This document shows, piece by piece, positions 54,007 to 61,673 of a DNA stretch of 64,000 nucleotides. How positions within the stretch are numbered: position 1 is the stretch's first letter; every line of letters begins with the position of its first letter. The translations under genes were made by a program, and so were the position numbers. The DNA is from Pseudomonas triclosanedens (GTDB lineage Bacteria; Pseudomonadota; Gammaproteobacteria; Pseudomonadales; Pseudomonadaceae), in contig NZ_CP113432.1 of assembly GCF_026686735.1 (NCBI RefSeq), forward strand, positions 248,001-312,000. Direction: 5' to 3'. Below the pieces are notes generated by a model. It was not told where the DNA came from. It did not search any database and saw only the letters and a list, made by a program, of their open reading frames with translations.

Positions 54007-54803
54007 ACAGCTGCCTTCATGGTTCCGTGCGATATGTGAGCTATTGGGAGAATGCTCCTGGGCAGGTCATGCCGGCCTATGTCGCGCTGGCATTGGTCTC
54101 GATGCGTAGAACCCTGGGTGAGCGCTTTCTGTTGCTTACACCGCGGACGGTCTTGGACCTGATCGACCCACGAGTCCTTGGTAAAACATGGGGCTTTGAA
54201 CCATTGCCATTCACTCTGGCAGAGGGAATTGAGGCCATCGTTGCCAAGAGCGACTTCATCCGCATGGCCTTCGTCCATCGACATGGCGGCGCGTGGGTGG
54301 ATGCGGACACGCTGTTCTTGCGCGACCCAACCAGCGCGCTGTTTCCCGCAGGCCTCAGTCATAAGCTGCATTGGCATAGTGAATGTATTTTTGCTTCCCA
54401 GCCGGGTAACCCCTTGCTTGCACGGGCGTTGGCTACAGGTCTGGACGGAGGTGCCCATGCCTGGGGTAATCCCGGCCGTATCAAGGACATCGTGGCGCAG
54501 GCAGATGACGAACTGGTGCTTATTGCTGGAGATGTCATCGACCCCGGCTACCGTCCACGGTACAACTTCGCTAGCTGCGAGGTGATGCGTCGTCAGGATG
54601 TGAGTGTCGCTGACTTCCTACTGACAGATGCAACCATGCTCAAGCTCTACAACACCTACTTCCGGCGTACGGCCAAGCGCATGGAGTCTGTTGCAGAGTT
54701 TCTTGCTGGCGGCACCTTGCTAGCCAAGTTGTTCCTGCACATCGAGGCCGACCTTGGTTATTGGCTGGGGGAGAGCGAGCGGCTGATGGAGGCCGTTTCT
54801 TGA
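54003..54803 (+). CDS. DxD glycosyltransferase (GT32/capsular-type), GTG start
   Basis: A 266-residue protein. The glycosyltransferase core with a DxD metal/sugar-nucleotide motif is clear: AKSDFIRMAFVHRHGGAWVDADTLFL (DAD near residue 97), the pattern of the OCH1/capsular polysaccharide transferases. The GTG at 54003 overlaps the PRTase stop (GTGA), like other junctions in this cluster. The last 46 bp overlap the end of the convergent GT9 gene. Confidence 0.78.
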   Translation: MNSCLHGSVRYVSYWENAPGQVMPAYVALALVSMRRTLGERFLLLTPRTVLDLIDPRVLGKTWGFEPLPFTLAEGIEAIVAKSDFIRMAFVHRHGGAWVDADTLFLRDPTSALFPAGLSHKLHWHSECIFASQPGNPLLARALATGLDGGAHAWGNPGRIKDIVAQADDELVLIAGDVIDPGYRPRYNFASCEVMRRQDVSVADFLLTDATMLKLYNTYFRRTAKRMESVAEFLAGGTLLAKLFLHIEADLGYWLGESERLMEAVS

Positions 54804-56287
54804 TCTGGGCATGCCAGTGTTACGGCGCTTGCGCGTAGATGAAGTCGGCACTCACGGACCTCGCTCAGGTTTAGCTGCCGAGAAATCACCTCATGGACGG
54901 TCGGTGTGCAACGGTGAGGCGAACCATGGGCAACGTACAACCATGCGGCTACGCGCGCTGGTAACTGGTCGAACTCGAGCTCAACTCGCACTAGGTCGAA
55001 TACTTCTGTTGTCCGTCCGCTCGGGGTCCAGGCGAGCGGAGCGGTGCGATAGTCAGGCTGCGCCACCACTAAAGGGGAGTCGAGCTCCAAATTTATGGTT
55101 CCAGGGTGACAGTCGGCGACTTCGGGGAAGCCCTGGCTGATCAGCGGCAGTTGGCGAGCGAGAGTTCCCTTCGCAACACCTAGACCAGGCACTATCCGCG
55201 CTTTGAGCGAAAGGTAGTGGTCAGGTTCTGGCGCAGTGGCCAACAGCTCGTGGAGATTGTCGAGCAGAGCCTTGAGCGAGAATGCATTCATGTCCTTTTT
55301 CCCTGTGCGACGATATTGTCCAGGGTCTTGCCGGCTATAGATCACACGGGTCAACGGAGAGGATGGAGGCAGCCACGGGTTGGCTTGTCCATCCATGGCT
55401 GGGTAGATTGCCACCAGCCTTGTTTCCAGGCCGACCGCCATGTGTACGATTGCTGTATCGACACTGATCACGGCTTGCGTACAACGGATGTACCCAGTGA
55501 CGTCCTTGGGCGATAACAGTCCATGGACGACGCGGACGTTTCTTCGCGCCACGGTGATTTCCATGTGCTGCGCGTCCTCCAGTGTCGCGGGGCTGCACAG
55601 GATACCGACAGACCGGGCAGGGTAAGCATCGGCGATAGCACGCAGCAAGCTCACTGATCGATCGAAGGTCAAGCACTTGTCTGGCCGGCTGGCGTAGGGG
55701 TTGAACAGGATGTACGGGATTTGGGAAGAGGGTGGCAGCGCGTCGGGAAGGGGGACGATGTACTTCTTCTCGACCCGGCCTGCACCTAGGTCCATGAGCA
55801 CGCGTCGGTAGCGCTCAGCCACGTCCAGCCCGGCTGTCGCTGCACCGAACTTGCGATTGACGCAGCGTAAACGGTCGTCGAGGGAATACACCCGAACTGG
55901 GCGCAGCAGTCGTAGGAACAGGATTTCCGCAGGTTGAATCCTCCCGACCAGATGGACCACCACATCGACTCGCCCAAGCTGCGGTGCCAGTCGGCGGAGT
56001 TCGCGGACTCCGGGATTGGCTTTGGTGATCACGACCTGATCCACCGCAAAATCCAGCGTGTGCATCTGGGCAAGCTCTGCGACCGTCAACACGGTCACCC
56101 GGGCATTGAGCTTGCGCACCTCGCGAAAGAAGAAAGACGAAACGATCGAGTCGCCCAGCTTGGCATCCCATCGAGGGACAAGTATGTGCAGGATTCCTTC
56201 CGTGGCTCTGGGAGAAAGCGACCTGTCAGCCAATAAGCGAAACGCCGCTCGTGCGCATGCTTTGCGCGCATCCCGCAGGAATGACAT
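54758..56287 (-). CDS. GT9 (heptosyltransferase-like) protein fused to a riboflavin-kinase (DUF120)-like domain
   Basis: A 509-residue two-part protein. Residues about 30-355 have the GT9 layout: HILVPRWDAKLGDSIVSSFFFREVRK at the start, then VHGLLSPKDVTGYIRCTQAVISVDTAIVHMAVGLETRLVAIY. Residues about 362-490 follow the pattern of CTP-dependent (archaeal-type) riboflavin kinase: ARIVPGLGVAKG, then CHPGTINLELD, then WLYVAHGSPHRCTPTVHEVI and LNLSEVRECRLHL. Start at ATG 56287; a TTG at 56335 is possible. It is convergent with the glycosyltransferase gene and probably acts in the same pathway. Confidence 0.68.
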   Translation of the reverse strand: MSFLRDARKACARAAFRLLADRSLSPRATEGILHILVPRWDAKLGDSIVSSFFFREVRKLNARVTVLTVAELAQMHTLDFAVDQVVITKANPGVRELRRLAPQLGRVDVVVHLVGRIQPAEILFLRLLRPVRVYSLDDRLRCVNRKFGAATAGLDVAERYRRVLMDLGAGRVEKKYIVPLPDALPPSSQIPYILFNPYASRPDKCLTFDRSVSLLRAIADAYPARSVGILCSPATLEDAQHMEITVARRNVRVVHGLLSPKDVTGYIRCTQAVISVDTAIVHMAVGLETRLVAIYPAMDGQANPWLPPSSPLTRVIYSRQDPGQYRRTGKKDMNAFSLKALLDNLHELLATAPEPDHYLSLKARIVPGLGVAKGTLARQLPLISQGFPEVADCHPGTINLELDSPLVVAQPDYRTAPLAWTPSGRTTEVFDLVRVELEFDQLPARVAAWLYVAHGSPHRCTPTVHEVISRQLNLSEVRECRLHLRASAVTLACPDQETASISRSLSPSQ

Positions 56288-56755
56288 GTTGCTCAAACGC
56301 TCGATTTTCGGTGAGGCCTGGGGCAAGTAGCGCAACTTACCGGGCTCTCAATGTAGTAGCCATGCAGGCGGTTGCTGATTTTCGGCCAGGTTGCCCTGCC
56401 CTGGCTTTCTGCTTCAAATCCAACGTTTGCACTCCATGGCGGACTCCTTGACGCGGCATAGCTTGCTGCCAGCCTGTTGCGAGCATGCCAGTGGGGTGGG
56501 CAAACTGCCAGTAGTGAAGGCCGCGTGTTGGCTAATCGTGCGCCTTCGGCGGCGCCCTCCGCTGCATTGACGTACTTGCCTGCTACCGAGGAGCTGTATG
56601 AGCTTCACCAGAAGCCGACGCTGTGGCTCTGCTCAGCCGACGGCGTACAACGACCCCACAGGGTCGATGGTTTACTATTCGAGACGCGAATCGCAGCACA
56701 ATTTACTCCTGTCTGGTACCGACCAGGGGCATGAGTGGGGAGTACAGGGACAGTG
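56288..56755. other. Divergent intergenic region before the CARF regulator
   Basis: 468 bp between the GT9 gene and the CARF/sigma-54 activator. Open frames here are short, overlapping and without motifs. It must hold the promoters of both genes; none was recognised. Confidence 0.45.
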
Positions 56756-58234
56756 TTGAAGAGGCAGCGCGCATTGACTTGCTGGGTGGGCGGGAACGAT
56801 CTCAAAGCTGTTAACGACAGCGAGGTCGGGCCGATTTTGTCGACCCTGCGGGCTGCGTCCTTTGATCGTGTCGAGCTGCTTTGTTCTTACCCTGTCGAGC
56901 GGGTTGAGCCCTATCTGGCATGGTTGCGCGAGCGTGTCGATATACCGGTCGAGGCTCATTACGAATCTCTGAGCTCCCCAGTCCACTTCGGGGAAATCTA
57001 CCAGGCCGCCAACAAGCATCTGGAGCGCTTGTCCGCTTCCCGTGCCGATCTTTCGATTCTGCTCAGCCCAGGCACGCCTGCCATGCAGGCCGTGTGGATT
57101 CTTCTCGGCAAGACTCGCTATCCGGCCACTTTCTACCAATCCTCCCTCGAGCAGGGCGTACAGCAGGTTGAGGTACCATTCGAGATAGCCGCCGAGTACG
57201 TGCCCGCCGCCAATGGCATCACCAGCGACAAGCTACTGGAGCTGGCAGGACAGGACGTTCCCGTCAACGCAGCCTTCGACAGCATTGTCACGCAGAGCGA
57301 GCGTATGTTGACGCTTAAGGCTCAAGCGCAGGTCCTGGCACAGAAACAAGTACCGGTGCTGATCTACGGTGAAACCGGTACTGGCAAAGAGCTATTTGCC
57401 AGGGCTATCCACAACGCCGGTCCACGTTCTGCTGGCCCCTTCATTGCGGTCAACTGCGGGGCGATTGCGCCTGAACTCATCGACTCCACTCTATTTGGCC
57501 ATAGAAAAGGTGCTTTCACCGGTGCGGTGGAGAATCGAGATGGGGTGTTCCAGCAAGCGCATGGCGGCACGCTGTTTCTGGATGAATTTGGTGAGCTGAA
57601 GCCGGACGTGCAGGTTCGCCTATTGCGAGTCCTCCAGGGAGGCACGCTCACGCCGGTTGGAGGCAGCCAGGAGTTAAAGGTCGACGTGCGGCTGATTACG
57701 GCTACCCACCGAAATCTGATGCAGGAAGTGGCTCTGGGGCGTTTCCGCGAGGACTTGTTCTATCGGATAGCTGTCGGAGTTCTTCATCTGCCGCCTCTGC
57801 GGGAACGTGAGGGGGATCTGCTCCTGCTGGCAGATGCGCTGCTTGAAAGCCTCGCTGAGCAAGATTCCTCGCTAGCTGGTAAGAAAATTTCCGCTGAAGC
57901 AAAAAAACTTATTCTGAAACATCCCTGGCGTGGCAATGTCCGGGAGCTTCAGTCCACATTGCTTCGAGCTGCGCTGTGGTGCCAGGGAAGTGCAATCGGT
58001 GCGGCGGATATTGAACAGGCGCTGTTTCAACTTCCGCAGGAACAAGCCGACATCATGGCGCGGGATGTTGCACAAGGTATTGATTTGCAAGAGGTAGTTG
58101 CTGAGGTTGCAGGGCATTACCTGCACAAGGCACTCACTCTCACCGGGCACAACAAGACTCGCGCTGCCAGCCTGTTGGGCCTTAAAAGCCAGCAAACGCT
58201 GAGCAATTGGATGGACAAATACGGCATCGAATAA
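56756..58234 (+). CDS. RtcR-like CARF-domain sigma-54 activator
   Basis: A 492-residue EBP. The N-terminal ~170 residues follow the CARF sensor of RtcR: VHFGEIYQAANKHLERLSAS, then ILLSPGTPAMQAVWILLGKTRYPATFYQSS, where RtcR has an equivalent TTGTHVAQ...LPARLIQSS run. The AAA+ domain has Walker A GETGTGKE (about 204), GAFTGA (about 252) and FLDEFGEL. The C-terminal HTH is HNKTRAASLLGLKSQQTLSNWM. RtcR CARF domains sense RNA-end or nucleotide signals. The start is uncertain: TTG 56756 has AGGGA 5 bases upstream; GTG 56735 is an alternative. It ends just before a sigma-54 promoter. Confidence 0.85.
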   Translation: MKRQRALTCWVGGNDLKAVNDSEVGPILSTLRAASFDRVELLCSYPVERVEPYLAWLRERVDIPVEAHYESLSSPVHFGEIYQAANKHLERLSASRADLSILLSPGTPAMQAVWILLGKTRYPATFYQSSLEQGVQQVEVPFEIAAEYVPAANGITSDKLLELAGQDVPVNAAFDSIVTQSERMLTLKAQAQVLAQKQVPVLIYGETGTGKELFARAIHNAGPRSAGPFIAVNCGAIAPELIDSTLFGHRKGAFTGAVENRDGVFQQAHGGTLFLDEFGELKPDVQVRLLRVLQGGTLTPVGGSQELKVDVRLITATHRNLMQEVALGRFREDLFYRIAVGVLHLPPLREREGDLLLLADALLESLAEQDSSLAGKKISAEAKKLILKHPWRGNVRELQSTLLRAALWCQGSAIGAADIEQALFQLPQEQADIMARDVAQGIDLQEVVAEVAGHYLHKALTLTGHNKTRAASLLGLKSQQTLSNWMDKYGIE

Positions 58235-58238
58235 AAAC

Positions 58239-58256
58239 TTGGCACGGTCCTCGCTG
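58239..58256 (+). promoter_or_regulatory. Sigma-54 (-24/-12) promoter of the type I restriction operon
   Basis: TTGGCACGGTCCTCGCTG matches the consensus TTGGCACG-N4-TTGC with one mismatch (TCGC). GG is at 58241-58242 and GC at 58253-58254, exactly ten bases apart. The predicted start of transcription is about 58266, at the very beginning of hsdR. It lies 5 bp after the stop codon of the CARF EBP, which is its likely activator. Confidence 0.85.
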
Positions 58257-58266
58257 TAGGACTGGC

Positions 58267-61200
58267 ATGGACAAAATCGCCTATATGAAATCAGCCAACT
58301 TCGAATTCCTTCGCTCCGGCAACGAGTTGCTGGTAAACCTCGCGGGCCTGGCCGAAGCCGTATTGTTTATTGACCCGGGCAGCGCGCTGACTCGTCTGCG
58401 CAGCTTTGCCGAAGAGCTGACCAAGGCCATCTACAAGGAAGAGCTGCTGCCGCGCATGCCGCAGTCGACCTTCTACGATCTGGTGAAAAACCCTGTGTTT
58501 GTCGATTGCGTCAGCAAGCCTCTGGTTCATCAGATCAACTTTCTGCGTATTCAGGGCAACGACACCGCCCATGGTGCCGAAGGTGATCTGCGCAACGCAC
58601 AGTTGGCGCTGAAGACTGCTCACCAACTGGCCATGTACATGGCCATCAAGTACTACGGCACTGCGCAGGCTGATATTCCGCCCTTTGCCGAGGTGCAGGA
58701 TCCGACAGCAGCGTTGGCCAGCCTGCAGAAGACGGTTTCCAGCTACGAGAAGGAGCTCAACCAGCAGCAGGAAGAGCTTCAACGTGTCATGGACAAGCTG
58801 GAGCAGGAGCGCACCCGCAATCTCGACAAGCTGGAGCCGCCGGCCAAGCCTGACCAGCAAAAGCGCCAGCAACAGAGCCAGAAGGTTGCCGATAGCCTGC
58901 AATGGAACGAGGCCAAGACTCGTACCCTGCTGATCGATGCCATGCTTCTGCAGGCCGGCTGGGATGTCAGCAACCCCGCTCAGGTCGGTCAGGAGGTGGA
59001 GGTCGACTTCCCGGATAACACCTCTGGCAAGGGGCGTGCGGATTACGTGCTATGGGGTGATAACGGCCAGCCGCTGGCCGTAATCGAAGCCAAGAAATCC
59101 GGCAATGTCAGCCTGCAGGCCGGGCGCGAACAGGCCCGCATGTACGCCGACGGCTTCGAACGCATGGGCATGCAACGCCCGGTGATCTTCTACAGCAACG
59201 GCTACGAAACCTTCATCTGGGACGACCAGCAATACAACACCTACCGCCCCGTCTACGGCCTCTACAGCAAGGACAGCCTCGAATACCTGATCTACCAGCG
59301 CCAGTACCGCATTGCCGAGGTTGAAAAGTACAACCCCGAGCTGAGCATTGCTGATCGCCCCTACCAGATCGAAGCGATCAAGACTGTCGCCGCGCACTTC
59401 CAAAAGCAGCGCCGCAAGGCCCTGATCATCCAGGCCACAGGCACCGGCAAAACCCGTGTGGCCATCGCCCTGGCCGAGCTGCTTCTGCGCACCAGTTGGG
59501 CCAAGCGCGTATTGTTCCTGTGTGATCGCAAGGAGCTGCGCGTACAGGCCGATGATGCCTTCAAGCAGAACCTGCCCAGCGAGCCGCGCTGCGTGATTGG
59601 CGAAACCAACAAAGTCGACCGGACCGCGCGCATCTATATCGCCACCTACCCGGGCATGATGAACCGCTTCGCCCAGCTTGACGTGGGCTTCTTCGACCTG
59701 ATCGTTGCCGACGAAAGCCACCGCAGCATCTACAACAAGTACCGCGACCTGTTCGACTACTTCGATGCGTTGCAGGTGGGCCTGACCGCCACCCCGGTGA
59801 AGTTCATCAGCCGCAACACCTTCGACATGTTCGACTGTGAAACCACCGACCCCACCTTCGAGTTCGGCCTGGATGCCGCCATCAACAACGAGCCGCCCTA
59901 CCTGGTGCCGTTCCGCGTACGCGACCTCACCACCGATTTTCTGCGCGATGGCATCCACTACAACGACCTGAGCGATGAGCAGAAGCGCCAACTCGAAGAA
60001 GATCTCGGTGAAGAGGAGGCCAAGCGCACCACCATCGCTGGCAAGGACATCGGCCGCAAGATCTTCAGTGAAGACACCGACCGCATCATCCTGGAAAACC
60101 TGATCAACAACGGCATCAAGGACGAAACCGGCTCGCTGGTCGGCAAGACCATCATTTTTGCCCAGCGCCAGGATCATGCCGAGCACCTGGAAAAGCTCTT
60201 CTGCAAGCTCTATCCGCAGTATGGCACCAAGGTCTGCAAGGTTATCCACAATGCCATTCCGCACGTGGACACCCTGATCAAGGAATTCAAGAAGCCGGAT
60301 AACGACTTCCGCATCGCCATCTCGGTGGACATGCTCGACACCGGCATCGATGTGCCCGAAGTGGTCAACCTGGTATTCGCCAAGCCGGTTAAGTCCTGGG
60401 TCAAGTTCTGGCAGATGATCGGCCGTGGTACGCGCCTGCGCCCCAACCTGTTCGGCCCAGGCAAGAACAAGAGTGAATTCCTGATCTTCGACCACTACGG
60501 CAACTTCGACTACTTCGAGCAGGAGTATCAGGAGCCGGAGGACACTGGCGGCAAATCCCTCCTGCAAACCACCTTCGAGGCGCGCGTGGAGCTGGCACAG
60601 GCGGCGCTCAAGCACAACCATGCAGCCGCCTTCGATACCGCCATCGAGCTACTGCGGGCGGACATCAATGACCTGCCGGACACCAGCGTGGCCGTGAAAC
60701 GCGAGCTGCGAGTCGTGCATCAGTTGCAGCAAACCGTGCTGCTGAAACAGTTCGATGCCAAAACCCAGCACCTGCTGACGGACAGTATCGCCCCGCTGAT
60801 GTCGGCCCGGGTGCTGCGCGACAAACATGCCACCGCGCTGGACAAGCTGATCGCAGGCATTCAACGCTGCCTGGTCGAGCAGGCCAGTTGCTTTGAGGAT
60901 GGCAAGATCACTCTGCTGGCCGAAGTGGACAAGCTCGCCGTTAACATCCAGGCCGTTCGCCAGAAGGATGCCATGATCGCTGAGGTACGCAGCGCCGAGT
61001 TCTGGCAACAACCCAGCATCGGCAAGCTGGAACATGCCCGCCAAGAACTGCGCGGCATCATGAAGTACCGGCAGACCGACATCGGGCCTGGCTATGGCAT
61101 AGACACCACACGAACCACGGATGGCAACGTCCAGGGCGAAGAGCGTGTGGTGTATATCGCCGGCGCCAACGAGGCGATGATCTACCGCCGCCGCCTCAAG

Positions 61201-61665
61201 GACATTCTTGACGGTATGCTGGCCGTCAATCCAACTCTGCAGAAAATCCACAAGGGCGAGCCGATTGCCGAGCCAGAACTGAAGACGCTCACCTCGACCA
61301 TCCTCACCAGCCATCCGGGCTTTAGCCTGGACGTGCTCAACGAGTTCTACGGCCGTGCGGCCGATCAGCTGCATCTCACCGTGCGAGAGATCATTGGCCT
61401 GGATGCGCAAGCCATCGAGGAGCATTTCAAGAGTTTCCTTCATGCCCATCCCAGCCTGACCGCCCAGCAGGTTCGCTTCATGAACCTGCTGAAGAATTAC
61501 ATCGCTCAGCACGGCAGCATCGTTGTGGAAAAGCTCTACGAACCGCCGTTCGCCAATATTTCCCACGAGGGTATCGACGGCGTCTTCGCCCCTGAGGATG
61601 TCAGCGAGTTGGTCGCCGTGCTTAAGCCTTTCCTGCGCGGGGATGCCTCGCCAAGCAGTCACTAG
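58267..61665 (+). CDS. hsdR: Type I restriction enzyme HsdR-like subunit with DUF4145-type N-terminus
   Basis: A 1132-residue protein (ATG 58267; ATG 58285 is an alternative). Residues about 7-130 are a DUF4145-like helical domain, then a coiled coil (about 140-220), then an HSDR_N nuclease domain with GRADYVLW and VIEAKKSG (about 255-280, the PD-(D/E)xK site). The SF2 motor has Walker A TGTGKT (about 390) and DESH (about 481), and the EcoEI-type C-terminal domain follows. It cuts unmodified DNA after translocation by the HsdRMS complex. It is the first gene after the sigma-54 promoter. Confidence 0.93.
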   Translation: MDKIAYMKSANFEFLRSGNELLVNLAGLAEAVLFIDPGSALTRLRSFAEELTKAIYKEELLPRMPQSTFYDLVKNPVFVDCVSKPLVHQINFLRIQGNDTAHGAEGDLRNAQLALKTAHQLAMYMAIKYYGTAQADIPPFAEVQDPTAALASLQKTVSSYEKELNQQQEELQRVMDKLEQERTRNLDKLEPPAKPDQQKRQQQSQKVADSLQWNEAKTRTLLIDAMLLQAGWDVSNPAQVGQEVEVDFPDNTSGKGRADYVLWGDNGQPLAVIEAKKSGNVSLQAGREQARMYADGFERMGMQRPVIFYSNGYETFIWDDQQYNTYRPVYGLYSKDSLEYLIYQRQYRIAEVEKYNPELSIADRPYQIEAIKTVAAHFQKQRRKALIIQATGTGKTRVAIALAELLLRTSWAKRVLFLCDRKELRVQADDAFKQNLPSEPRCVIGETNKVDRTARIYIATYPGMMNRFAQLDVGFFDLIVADESHRSIYNKYRDLFDYFDALQVGLTATPVKFISRNTFDMFDCETTDPTFEFGLDAAINNEPPYLVPFRVRDLTTDFLRDGIHYNDLSDEQKRQLEEDLGEEEAKRTTIAGKDIGRKIFSEDTDRIILENLINNGIKDETGSLVGKTIIFAQRQDHAEHLEKLFCKLYPQYGTKVCKVIHNAIPHVDTLIKEFKKPDNDFRIAISVDMLDTGIDVPEVVNLVFAKPVKSWVKFWQMIGRGTRLRPNLFGPGKNKSEFLIFDHYGNFDYFEQEYQEPEDTGGKSLLQTTFEARVELAQAALKHNHAAAFDTAIELLRADINDLPDTSVAVKRELRVVHQLQQTVLLKQFDAKTQHLLTDSIAPLMSARVLRDKHATALDKLIAGIQRCLVEQASCFEDGKITLLAEVDKLAVNIQAVRQKDAMIAEVRSAEFWQQPSIGKLEHARQELRGIMKYRQTDIGPGYGIDTTRTTDGNVQGEERVVYIAGANEAMIYRRRLKDILDGMLAVNPTLQKIHKGEPIAEPELKTLTSTILTSHPGFSLDVLNEFYGRAADQLHLTVREIIGLDAQAIEEHFKSFLHAHPSLTAQQVRFMNLLKNYIAQHGSIVVEKLYEPPFANISHEGIDGVFAPEDVSELVAVLKPFLRGDASPSSH

Positions 61666-61673
61666 GAGTGATC

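Noticed and set aside
56477..56734. 85-codon frame upstream of the CARF regulator
   Set aside because: No motif, no Shine-Dalgarno, overlapped by another frame on the opposite strand; more likely regulatory DNA.
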